Assembly (NCBI GenBank): GCA_005882235.1
Contig: VBCT01000091.1
Span: 1 to 7,816 of the forward strand
DNA from: Betaproteobacteria bacterium
Lineage (GTDB): Bacteria; Pseudomonadota; Gammaproteobacteria; Burkholderiales; SG8-39
DNA length: 7,816 nucleotides
Direction: 5' to 3'
Under the pieces are notes generated by a model. The model saw nothing but the letters and a program-made list of their open reading frames with translations. It searched no databases and was not told where the DNA came from. Positions 1 to 6,537 of this stretch are shown here, in pieces. Numbering within the stretch: position 1 is the stretch's first letter; every line of letters begins with the position of its first letter. Both the position numbers and the translations under genes were made by a program.

Positions 1-474
1 CGGGTACAGGGTCCAGCCGGCGCCGGTGGGCCCGCCGGTCACGAAGAAGCTCGCGACCAGCAGCAGCACGGCGAACAGATAGACCCAGTAACTCACCATG
101 TTGACGTAGGGGAAAACCATGTCGCGGGCGCCGACCATCAGCGGGATGAGGTAGTTTCCGAACCCTCCGAGGAACAGCGCCGTGAGAAGGTAGATGACCA
201 TGATCATGCCGTGCATGGTGACGAACTGAAGGTAGTTGCTCGGGTCGATGAAGGAGAAGCTGTTCGGGTACCCCAGTTGCAGCCGCATCAGCCACGACAA
301 CACCAGTGCCACCAGCCCGATCCCCATCGCGGTCATCGCGTACTGGACGGCGATGACTTTGGCGTCCTGGCTCCAGACGTACTTCCCCACCCAGGTTTTC
401 GGGTGGTAGAGCTCTACCTCTTCGACTTCGGCGGGCGGGGCGAAAGCCGATTCATCATGCGCGACGTAAGACAT
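1..474 (-). CDS. ctaD: Alternative cytochrome c oxidase subunit I (N-terminal 158 codons, cut by window edge)
   Basis: Heme-copper oxidase subunit I, the membrane subunit that holds the low-spin heme and the heme/CuB oxygen-reduction centre. Only the first 158 residues are inside the window. Seen: a roughly 35-residue soluble N-terminus, a membrane helix near residues 43-66, then TMHGMIMV, whose His88 matches the low-spin heme ligand. The segment GNYLIPLMVGARDM follows, with Asp118 at the D-channel entry position, then GGPTGAGWTLYP. The CuB ligands lie beyond the edge. The ATG at 474 has a good Shine-Dalgarno (GAGGAA on the minus strand, plus positions 481-486) six bases upstream. It follows the minus-strand subunit II gene by 86 bp and is presumably in the same operon. 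It is clearly paralogous to coxA at 4045-5640 but has a longer N-terminus and different loops. The sequence type resembles the alternative subunit I (CoxN-like) of Bradyrhizobium and relatives; that is from memory of the family. Confidence 0.93.
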   Translation of the reverse strand, partial: MSYVAHDESAFAPPAEVEEVELYHPKTWVGKYVWSQDAKVIAVQYAMTAMGIGLVALVLSWLMRLQLGYPNSFSFIDPSNYLQFVTMHGMIMVIYLLTALFLGGFGNYLIPLMVGARDMVFPYVNMVSYWVYLFAVLLLVASFFVTGGPTGAGWTLYP

Positions 475-560
475 TGGTAATTCCTCTTCGCTGATTCTTC
501 ACTCGATTCGCCCGAGTCTCATCACCATAATAATACCAGCATGGCGCTCGAGCAGGCCGG

Positions 561-1916
561 TCACCGCAAAGTATTGATGTAGGCAACGACGTCGTCGGCT
601 GCTTGGTCATCGCTCAGAATATCGGCCATCAGCGCCATCTGCGGACCGTACATGTCTTTCGGATGGGCGCCGCGGATACCCCGTTTGAAATTCTTCAATT
701 GAGTGAGCATATACCAATCACTCATGCCCTTGAGCCGGGGGGCATTGGTTGCCTGCAAGCCTCGCCCATCGGCGCCGTGGCACGTTCCACAGGTCACATA
801 AGGTCCTCGACCGTTCTTCGCTTTCCCCTTCGTCGTGGCAGGGGCAGGATTATCAGGCTGCGTCTTGATGTAAGCGATGACGTTGTCTATTGCGGCGTCA
901 TCGCTCAGCGTCGCCGCCATCGGTGCCATCATCTTACCGAAAACATCTTTTTCGTGCGTACCCCGGGCGCCGCTCTTGAAATATTTTAGTTGCCGTTTCA
1001 GGTACCAGTCGCCCTGTCCGCTCAATTTCGGCGCGTTCAGCGCAGGATTCCCCTCCGCCTGCATACCGTGACAGCCGGCGCACACCGTGAAGAGGAGTTT
1101 GCCTGCTGCAGCATCGCCGGCCCTTTGAGCCGAGGTTTGCGCGAACGTCGGATGGCTGCTCAACCACGCCTGAAAAGCGGCCTCTTCCTCAACGACGACG
1201 CTGCCGCGCATGGCAAAGTGCCCGGTGCCGCACAATTCGTTGCAGAGGAGGTCGAATTTTCCGGCCCGGGTGGGGGTGAACCAGATATACGTGACCAGGC
1301 CCGGCACCAGATCCATCTTGGCCCGGAACTGCGGTACGGCGAAGTTGTGCAGGACGTCTATGGAGCGGAGGAGCGCCTTGACCGGCTTTCCGACAGGGAG
1401 ATGCAGCTCCGGGCTCGATACCAAGATGTCGTCCTGTCCGTTGGGATCGTCGGGATTCATACCAAACGGGTTTTTATCGCTGACGTGCCGGGCGTCGACA
1501 GTGCCCATCACTCCGTCCTTCCCGGGGAAGCGAAAGCCCCAGTTCCACTGCTTGCCCACGGCCTCGAATACCGCCGCGTTTGCCGGGACCTCGACGAATT
1601 TCGCCCATACAAATAGGCCGGGGGCCAACATGGCGGCGACGCCCACCGTGGTTACTCCGGTGAGCCACCACTCCAGCTTCTTGTTCTCGGGTTCGTACTG
1701 CGCCCGTTTGCCTTTGCGGTAACGGTAGCGGATCACGGCATAGGCCATGAACAAATTGATGGCGACGAAGACAAACCCCGTGACCCAGAACGTGATGCTG
1801 ATCGTGTCGTCCATCGCACTCCAGTTGGAGGCGATCGGCGTGAAATACCACGGGCTCAGGAAGTGAAACAGGACAGAGCCAACGACCAGTAAAACCAATA
1901 CGATTGCGACGACCAT
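561..1916 (-). CDS. coxB: Alternative cytochrome c oxidase subunit II with CuA domain and tandem cytochrome c4-like domains
   Basis: Electron-entry subunit of a second heme-copper oxidase, 451 aa; canonical subunit II proteins with a single cytochrome c domain are nearer 375 aa. Seen: three N-terminal hydrophobic segments (about residues 2-20, 42-64 and 86-107), with a basic, probably cytoplasmic loop RYRYRKGK between the second and third. The CuA domain has the aromatic patch QWNWGF (123-128) and all CuA ligands: His190, Cys225, Glu227, Cys229, His233, Met236. Two class I cytochrome c domains follow, with heme sites CAGCH (279-283) and CGTCH (376-380). The two domains align without gaps and resemble cytochrome c4. 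Expected location is the inner membrane with the CuA and heme domains in the periplasm. The ATG at 1916 has no clear Shine-Dalgarno; no alternative ATG, GTG or TTG was found in frame in the roughly 65 bases upstream. It resembles CoxM-type subunits. Subunit I follows downstream; subunit III is not in view. Confidence 0.95.
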   Translation of the reverse strand: MVVAIVLVLLVVGSVLFHFLSPWYFTPIASNWSAMDDTISITFWVTGFVFVAINLFMAYAVIRYRYRKGKRAQYEPENKKLEWWLTGVTTVGVAAMLAPGLFVWAKFVEVPANAAVFEAVGKQWNWGFRFPGKDGVMGTVDARHVSDKNPFGMNPDDPNGQDDILVSSPELHLPVGKPVKALLRSIDVLHNFAVPQFRAKMDLVPGLVTYIWFTPTRAGKFDLLCNELCGTGHFAMRGSVVVEEEAAFQAWLSSHPTFAQTSAQRAGDAAAGKLLFTVCAGCHGMQAEGNPALNAPKLSGQGDWYLKRQLKYFKSGARGTHEKDVFGKMMAPMAATLSDDAAIDNVIAYIKTQPDNPAPATTKGKAKNGRGPYVTCGTCHGADGRGLQATNAPRLKGMSDWYMLTQLKNFKRGIRGAHPKDMYGPQMALMADILSDDQAADDVVAYINTLR

Positions 1917-1975
1917 AGCGGTGGCCCCGGTTGATTGACGGAATTTCGCAGGCGCTGAATTGTAAACTACGGCCT

Positions 1976-2004
1976 TATATAATGTATTGCAAACCTATTG
2001 TCCA
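1976..2004 (-). promoter_or_regulatory. Candidate promoter for the minus-strand alternative oxidase
   Basis: Read on the minus strand, TGGACA (plus 1999-2004) is followed after 17 bases by TATATA (plus 1976-1981), with TATAAG overlapping two bases further on. The -35 matches sigma70 consensus at five of six positions and the -10 at four to five of six. Transcription would start near 1969, leaving about 50 bases of leader before the ATG at 1916. This is a by-eye match, not tested. Confidence 0.4.
1978..1983 (+). promoter_or_regulatory. Candidate -10 element for the bioC-cox operon
   Basis: An exact TATAAT lies 27 bases before the ATG at 2011. A start near 1989-1991 would give a leader of about 20 bases and would rule out the in-frame TTG at 1987 as the bioC start. 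No good -35 is seen at the proper distance (1955-1960 reads CTGAAT), so the promoter is either weak or activator dependent. The element overlaps the -10 proposed for the opposite strand. Confidence 0.4.
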
Positions 2005-2010
2005 CTCCAG

Positions 2011-2901
2011 ATGAGCGCACAGGCATTCGGACTGGACTCTGCACAGGTGCGGCGCGCCTTCGAGCGTGCCGCAGCGGCGGGCGGCGACGCCGCGGTGCTC
2101 CAGCGGGAAGTCGAGCGGCGCATGTTGGAGCGGCTCGATTACATCCGCTGCCGGCCGCATCGCGTGCTCGACTCCGGCTGCGGCGTGGGACACGGCCTGA
2201 AACTGCTGCGCCGGCGCTACCCCAAGGCGGATCTTCTGGGCATGGACTTCGCGCCCGGCGTACTCAGCGAGGCGAAACGGGTAGAGTCCGTTTTCGAGCG
2301 CGCCCGGCGCCTCGTGTCCGGCTCCGGGCGCTTTCATCTGTGCGCGGATTTTGCGCGGCTGCCGCTTCGCGCCGCCAGCGTGGATATGGTGTGGTCGAAT
2401 CTTGCGCTTGCCTGGGCGGGCGATCCGCTCGCGGCGCTGCGCGAGGTGCACCGCGTGCTCGTCGCCGGCGGACTGCTGATGTTCTCGAGCTACGGGCCCG
2501 ACACCCTGAAGGAACTCAAAGCGGCCTTCGGCGCGGGCTCGGCCGCGCGCCATGTACATTCTTTCATCGACATGCACGACCTCGGCGACATGCTGGTCGC
2601 GAGCGGATTTGCCGCGCCCGTAATGGATATGGAAGTCATCACGCTGACCTACTCGGAGGTCCTCGCCCTCCTACGCGACCTGAAAGCCTCCGGTGAGACC
2701 TGCGCGGCGCGTGATCGACAGCGCGGCCTCATGGGACGCCGTGCCTGGGAGCGCATGCTTGCCTCCTATGAGCGCGAGCGCAAGGATGGCAGGCTGCCGG
2801 CGACTATCGAGGTGATCTACGGACACGCCTGGAAAAGCGAGCCGCGAACGACCGTCGACGGAAGGCGGATCATAAAAGTAGAATTGGATACGAGGACATG
2901 A
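2011..2901 (+). CDS. bioC: Malonyl-ACP O-methyltransferase BioC
   Basis: SAM-dependent methyltransferase, 296 aa, cytosolic. In biotin synthesis BioC methylates the free carboxyl of malonyl-ACP so that fatty acid synthesis can extend it toward pimeloyl-ACP. Seen: SAM-binding motif I VLDSGCGVG (52-60), the acidic residue after the second strand (GMDF, Asp79), motif II VDMVWSNLALAW (124-135), and BioC-like stretches GPDTLKEL (162-169), HSFIDMHDLGD (183-193) and YGHAW (270-274). The ATG at 2011 was chosen over a TTG at 1987 because family members begin close to MSA..F.LD..QVRRAF and because the TTG lies almost on the candidate -10. No strong Shine-Dalgarno is seen. Oddities: motif I has Ser where Leu is usual, and the Tyr-Asp usually found near residue 25 reads Gly-Asp. 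The stop overlaps the coxB start (ATGA at 2898-2901). A related class I methyltransferase with another substrate cannot be excluded. Confidence 0.85.
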   Translation: MSAQAFGLDSAQVRRAFERAAAAGGDAAVLQREVERRMLERLDYIRCRPHRVLDSGCGVGHGLKLLRRRYPKADLLGMDFAPGVLSEAKRVESVFERARRLVSGSGRFHLCADFARLPLRAASVDMVWSNLALAWAGDPLAALREVHRVLVAGGLLMFSSYGPDTLKELKAAFGAGSAARHVHSFIDMHDLGDMLVASGFAAPVMDMEVITLTYSEVLALLRDLKASGETCAARDRQRGLMGRRAWERMLASYERERKDGRLPATIEVIYGHAWKSEPRTTVDGRRIIKVELDTRT

Positions 2902-4025
2902 TGACGAACAGGGTGGTCAACGCAACCGGCGCTGCGCTCCTCGCGCTGTCCGGGGCCGCGGAGGCGGCGTATCAGTGGAACCTGCCGACCCCGGTGACGC
3001 GCGTCGCCGGCGAAATCTACAACCTGCACCTCATCATGATGGGGATCATTCTGGTGATCTTCGTCGGCGTGTTCGGCGTGATGTTCTATTCGATCTACGC
3101 TCACCGCAAGTCCGTCGGCCACCAGGCCGAGAATTTCCACGAGAACATCACCGTCGAGATCATCTGGGCCATCATCCCGTTCCTGATCCTGATCGCCGTA
3201 GCCTGGCCGGCGACCAAGTCGATCCTGAATCTCAAGGACACCGCCAGCCCCGACATCACCATCAAGGCAACGGGCTATCAGTGGAAATGGGGCTACGACT
3301 ACCTGAAGGGCGAAGGCGAGGGCATATCGTTCCTTTCGAATCTCTCCACTCCGCAGGACCAGATCACGGGGAACGCTCCCAAGGGCGAGCACTATCTCCT
3401 CGAAGTGGACAACCCCATGGTCGTGCCCGTGGGCAAGAAGGTGCGCGTGCTCCTCACCTCCAACGATGTCATTCACGCCTGGATGGTCCCGGCGTTCGGC
3501 GTGAAGCAGGACGCGATTCCCGGCTTCGTGCGCGATAGCTGGTTCAGGGCGGACAAGGTAGGCATCTACCGCGGCCAGTGCGCGGAGCTTTGCGGCAAGG
3601 ACCACGGGTTCATGCCGATCGTGGTCGAGGTCCTCCCGGCCGAAAAGTACACCGCCTGGGTCGGCGAGCAGAGGAAGAAGATCGCTGCCGCGGCAGACGA
3701 TCCGAACAGGAAATGGAATCTCGCCGACCTGAAAGCCCGCGGCGAGAAGGTCTACGCGGCGAACTGCGTCGCCTGCCACCAGGCGAACGGGCAGGGGGTC
3801 AAGGGAACGTTCCCGGCGCTCGACGGCTCACGGCTCGCCAACGGTCCCCGCGGACGCCACATCGAGATCGTGCTGAACGGCAAGCGCGGCACGGCGATGG
3901 CGGCGTTCGGCAAACAGCTCTCCGACACCGACATAGCCGCGGTCATCACCTTCACCCGCAACAACTGGGGGAACAGGACCGGCGAGGTCATTCAGCCGAG
4001 CGAGATCAGGTCGGCGCGGAAGTAA
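2898..4025 (+). CDS. coxB: Cytochrome c oxidase subunit II (CuA and one cytochrome c domain)
   Basis: Takes electrons from cytochrome c at the periplasmic face and passes them through CuA to subunit I. 375 aa, usual for betaproteobacterial subunit II with a fused cytochrome c. Seen: signal peptide (residues 1-23, likely cleaved after AEA), membrane helices near 45-67 and 86-106, aromatic patch YQWKWGYDY (127-135), CuA ligands His193, Cys228, Glu230, Cys232, His236, Met239. A C-terminal class I cytochrome c has CVACH (290-294) and a likely axial Met334 in GTAMAAF. Two adjacent ATGs, 2898 and 2901, are possible starts. GAGG at 2892-2895 is only two bases from the first but five from the second, so 2901 may be the one used; the difference is one residue. 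The first ATG overlaps the bioC stop, suggesting coupled translation. coxA follows 19 bases downstream. Confidence 0.97.
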   Translation: MMTNRVVNATGAALLALSGAAEAAYQWNLPTPVTRVAGEIYNLHLIMMGIILVIFVGVFGVMFYSIYAHRKSVGHQAENFHENITVEIIWAIIPFLILIAVAWPATKSILNLKDTASPDITIKATGYQWKWGYDYLKGEGEGISFLSNLSTPQDQITGNAPKGEHYLLEVDNPMVVPVGKKVRVLLTSNDVIHAWMVPAFGVKQDAIPGFVRDSWFRADKVGIYRGQCAELCGKDHGFMPIVVEVLPAEKYTAWVGEQRKKIAAAADDPNRKWNLADLKARGEKVYAANCVACHQANGQGVKGTFPALDGSRLANGPRGRHIEIVLNGKRGTAMAAFGKQLSDTDIAAVITFTRNNWGNRTGEVIQPSEIRSARK

Positions 4026-4032
4026 AGAGCAC

Positions 4033-4045
4033 TAGGAGCGTCCTA
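4033..4045 (+). promoter_or_regulatory. coxA ribosome binding site inside a small hairpin
   Basis: The coxA Shine-Dalgarno AGGAG (4034-4038) lies six bases before the ATG. TAGGA (4033-4037) can pair with TCCTA (4041-4045) around a GCG loop, so the site and the first base of the start codon fall in a five-pair stem. A ribosome finishing coxB at 4025 would reach into it. Whether the stem forms is not known. Confidence 0.4.
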
Positions 4046-5640
4046 TGAGCGCAGTCATCGATTCGGGCCACGCCCACGACGAACAAGCGCACGGCCCCTA
4101 CGGAGGGATCATGCGTTGGGTCACCACGACCAACCACAAGGACATCGGAACGCTTTATCTGTGGTTCAGTTTCACCATGTTTCTGGTCGGCGGCGTGCTC
4201 GCGCTCGCCATCCGCGCCGAGCTGTTCCGGCCGGGTCTGCAGTTCTGGCATCCGGAGTTCTTCAACCAGCTCACCACGATGCACGGGCTCATCATGGTAT
4301 TCGGCGCAATCATGCCGGCCTTCGTCGGATTCGCCAACTGGCAGGTGCCGATGATGATCGGCGCTCCCGACATGGCTTTTGCGCGCCTGAACAACTGGAG
4401 CTTCTGGATGCTTCCCGTGGCGGCGACCCTGCTCGTCGGATCGTTCTTCGTGCCCGGGGGCGCGACCGCAGCCGGCTGGACCATCTACGCGCCGCTCTCG
4501 ACCCAGATGGGACCGGGGATGGACCTCGCGATCTTCGCGCTCCACATCATGGGCGCCTCATCGATCATGGGCTCGATCAACATCATCACCACGATCCTCA
4601 ACATGCGCGCACCGGGGATGACGCTCATACGGATGCCGCTTTTCGTGTGGACTTGGCTCATCACCGCGTACCTCCTTATCGCGGTGATGCCGGTGCTCGC
4701 GGGCGCCATCACGATGCTGCTGACCGACCGCCACTTCGGAACCTCCTTCTTCAACGCGGCGGGCGGCGGCGACCCGGTGATGTTCCAGCACATCTTCTGG
4801 TTCTTCGGCCACCCCGAGGTCTACATCATGATCCTCCCGGGCTTCGGCATCATCAGCCAGGTGATTCCCGCGTTCTCGAGGAAGCCCCTGTTCGGCTATT
4901 CCTCGATGGTGTATGCGACCGCCTCGATCGCGGTCCTCTCGTTCATCGTGTGGGCGCACCACATGTTCACCGTGGGTATGCCCACTGCGGGGATCCTGTT
5001 CTTCATGTACGCAACGGTGCTGATCGCCGTGCCCACGGGCGTGAAGGTGTTCAACTGGCTCACGACCATGTGGCGCGGCTCGATGAGCTTCGAGACGCCG
5101 ATGCTGTTCGCCGTAGGCTTTATCTTCGTATTCACGATGGGTGGATTTACCGGCCTTATCCTCGCGATCATGCCGATCGACATCCAGCTGCAGGATACCT
5201 ATTACGTGGTGGCGCATTTCCACTACGTCCTGGTGGCGGGGTCGCTCTTCTCGCTCTTCGCGGGATTTTACTTCTGGGTGCCCAAATGGACCGGCAGGAT
5301 GTACGACGAGAAGCTCGGAAAATGGCACTTCTGGCTGTCGATGATCTTCTTCAACGTCACCTTCTTCCCGATGCACTTCCTGGGCCTCGCCGGGATGCCG
5401 CGGAGGATTCCCGACTATGCGCTGCAGTTCGCCGGGTTCAACGAGATCGCCTCGATCGGCGCGTTCGGCTTCGGGCTCTCCCAGATCCTGTTCCTGTGGA
5501 TCGCGCTGAAAGTGACCGTGCTCGGGCAGGGCGAAAGGGCGGGTCAACGGCCCTGGGACGGTGCCGACACGCTCGAGTGGACGCATCTGCCGAGTCCCGC
5601 TCCCTACCACAGCTTCCACGAGCAACCGGTGCTGGGATGA
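4045..5640 (+). CDS. ctaD: Cytochrome c oxidase subunit I (aa3-type, A1 family)
   Basis: Catalytic proton-pumping subunit of the terminal oxidase (also called coxA), 531 aa, multi-pass inner-membrane protein of about 12 helices. Seen: His80 (TMHGLIM) and His393 as low-spin heme a ligands, His391 (AHFHY) for heme a3, and His256, His305 and His306 for CuB. Tyr260 in HPEVY is the residue cross-linked to His in the family. Proton routes are intact: Asp109 (GAPDMAF) and Glu258 for the D channel, Lys334 (PTGVKVF) for the K channel. The HPEVY form with Glu258 places it in the A1 subfamily. One small variation is Ala where Pro is common after DMAF. The start has AGGAG at good spacing. The stop overlaps the next start as ATGA (5637-5640). 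Third codon positions are strongly G/C: 37 of 40 in two sampled stretches (4801-4860 and 5281-5340). Confidence 0.99.
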   Translation: MSAVIDSGHAHDEQAHGPYGGIMRWVTTTNHKDIGTLYLWFSFTMFLVGGVLALAIRAELFRPGLQFWHPEFFNQLTTMHGLIMVFGAIMPAFVGFANWQVPMMIGAPDMAFARLNNWSFWMLPVAATLLVGSFFVPGGATAAGWTIYAPLSTQMGPGMDLAIFALHIMGASSIMGSINIITTILNMRAPGMTLIRMPLFVWTWLITAYLLIAVMPVLAGAITMLLTDRHFGTSFFNAAGGGDPVMFQHIFWFFGHPEVYIMILPGFGIISQVIPAFSRKPLFGYSSMVYATASIAVLSFIVWAHHMFTVGMPTAGILFFMYATVLIAVPTGVKVFNWLTTMWRGSMSFETPMLFAVGFIFVFTMGGFTGLILAIMPIDIQLQDTYYVVAHFHYVLVAGSLFSLFAGFYFWVPKWTGRMYDEKLGKWHFWLSMIFFNVTFFPMHFLGLAGMPRRIPDYALQFAGFNEIASIGAFGFGLSQILFLWIALKVTVLGQGERAGQRPWDGADTLEWTHLPSPAPYHSFHEQPVLG

Positions 5641-5750
5641 CGCCTGAACGCGAGCAGCGGCGGAACAACCGCTGGACCGCGCTGGTGCTCGGCTCGATCG
5701 CGCTCGCCTTCTTCGTGGGGATCATGCTCAAGTACGTCATGCTCAAATGA
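5637..5750 (+). CDS. Cytochrome oxidase small assembly protein (37 aa)
   Basis: A 37-residue protein with a charged N-terminus (MTPEREQRRNNR) and one membrane helix (about residues 14-32) ending KYVMLK, so probably N-in with a single span. It matches in size, position and character the short protein annotated as 'cytochrome oxidase small assembly protein' between subunit I and CtaG in betaproteobacteria. Its start overlaps the coxA stop (ATGA 5637-5640) and its stop overlaps the ctaG start (ATGA 5747-5750), so it sits exactly between them with no spare base. No clear ribosome binding site is seen, which fits coupled translation. It is too short for most gene finders. Its role in oxidase assembly is inferred from context and family name; no motif shows a reaction. 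Confidence 0.85.
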   Translation: MTPEREQRRNNRWTALVLGSIALAFFVGIMLKYVMLK

Positions 5751-6301
5751 CACAGCAGACCGAGAATCGCGGGAAGGCCAACCGCAAACTGATGAAAAGA
5801 CTGTTGGTGGTCGTGGCCGTGATGTTCGGATTCGGCTTTGCGCTCGTTCCGTTCTACGAGAGGATTTGCGAGGTGACGGGAATCCGGAACCTGTTTCAGC
5901 CGGACGCTCTCGCCGCGCAGAACACTCAAGTGGACACCACGCGAAATATCTCGGTCGAATTTGACGCCAACACGCAACGCCTGTCCTGGACCTTCAAACC
6001 GCTCCAGGCCAGCGTGTCGGTGCGCCCGGGCGAGGTGACGCAAGTCGTGTACGAGGTCAGGAACACGCTCGGGCGGTCCGTGACGGGACAAGCCGTTCCG
6101 AGCTACAGCCCGCAACAGGCGGCGCTCTATTTCAGAAAGATGGAATGCTTCTGCTTCCGGCAACAGACGCTCGCCCCGGGCGAGGTGCGCAGGATGCCGG
6201 TGGTTTTCGTGATCGATCCGAAGCTGCCGCCCGAGCTCGATACGGTCACGCTGTCCTACACCTTCTTCGAGGTGAACGGGGCGCGCGGGGGCGGGGAGTG
6301 A
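5747..6301 (+). CDS. ctaG: Cytochrome c oxidase assembly protein CtaG (Cox11 family copper chaperone)
   Basis: Membrane-anchored periplasmic copper chaperone that supplies copper to the CuB site of subunit I; 184 aa, normal for Cox11 proteins. Seen: short basic N-terminus, one membrane helix (about 17-36), the conserved FYERICEVTG with Cys41, then an immunoglobulin-like beta domain. The copper-binding signature KMECFCF has Cys134 and Cys136. The family ending with a long beta strand (VTLSYTFFEVN) is present. The ATG at 5747 overlaps the stop of the small assembly protein and lacks its own obvious Shine-Dalgarno. It is a Cox11-type protein and not the unrelated Bacillus CtaG. Its place right behind subunit I agrees with the role. 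The C-terminus is a short Gly-rich tail. Confidence 0.97.
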   Translation: MTQQTENRGKANRKLMKRLLVVVAVMFGFGFALVPFYERICEVTGIRNLFQPDALAAQNTQVDTTRNISVEFDANTQRLSWTFKPLQASVSVRPGEVTQVVYEVRNTLGRSVTGQAVPSYSPQQAALYFRKMECFCFRQQTLAPGEVRRMPVVFVIDPKLPPELDTVTLSYTFFEVNGARGGGE

Positions 6302-6306
6302 CGGCG

Positions 6307-6522
6307 ATGGCGGGCGAGCAAACGCCGAAGTCCGCGTCGCCACTGCAGCTCGCCAAGGCGGTGTTCTGGTCGTTTCTCGGCATCAGGAGGCGCGCGGCGC
6401 ACGAATCGGACGTGACGCAGCTGAAGCCGGCGCAGGTGATCATCGCCGGTCTCGTAGGAGCCGCGATTTTCGTATTGAGCCTCGTCCTGTTGGTGAAGTT
6501 CATCGTCAGCAGGGCCGCGTAA
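6307..6522 (+). CDS. DUF2970 family small membrane protein
   Basis: 71-residue protein with one membrane helix near residues 44-67 and a basic segment GIRRR before it. The pattern VFWSFLGIRRR, then LKPAQVIIAGLVGAAIFVLSLVLLVKFI, is what I recall of DUF2970, found beside ctaG and subunit III in betaproteobacterial oxidase operons. The ATG at 6307 was chosen because the family is about this length and GGGGAG at 6293-6298 is suitably placed upstream. Further upstream the frame is open but overlaps ctaG. It begins five bases after the ctaG stop and ends 15 bases before coxC. No reaction is known to me; a part in oxidase assembly or stability is a guess from its neighbours. Confidence 0.85.
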   Translation: MAGEQTPKSASPLQLAKAVFWSFLGIRRRAAHESDVTQLKPAQVIIAGLVGAAIFVLSLVLLVKFIVSRAA

Positions 6523-6537
6523 GGAGAGGAGAGCAAG

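Noticed and set aside
990..1722. Plus-strand frames opposite the alternative subunit II
   Set aside because: Antisense to a gene whose CuA and two heme c motifs are intact; no support for coding.
1931..1935. TTGAT half-site resembling an FNR/Anr box in the divergent region
   Set aside because: No ATCAA partner lies at the required four-base spacing, so it is not a credible site.
1935..1940. TTGACG as a -35 for the plus strand
   Set aside because: It is 37 bases from the TATAAT and has no good -10 at 16-18 bases, so it was not used for the promoter call.
2817..3779. Long open frame on the minus strand opposite coxB (320 codons)
   Set aside because: It is antisense to a gene with complete CuA and heme motifs; its composition (Asp, His, Arg, Glu-rich) is what high-GC complementary strands give, and no family is recognisable.
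4558..5625. Long open frame on the minus strand opposite coxA (355 codons)
   Set aside because: Antisense shadow of subunit I, dominated by Arg, His, Glu and Asp; no motif or ribosome site supports it.
4116..5636. Plus-strand frame within coxA leading into the 37-aa gene
   Set aside because: The part overlapping coxA is an Arg/His-rich out-of-frame reading; only the last 37 codons, from 5637, look like a protein.
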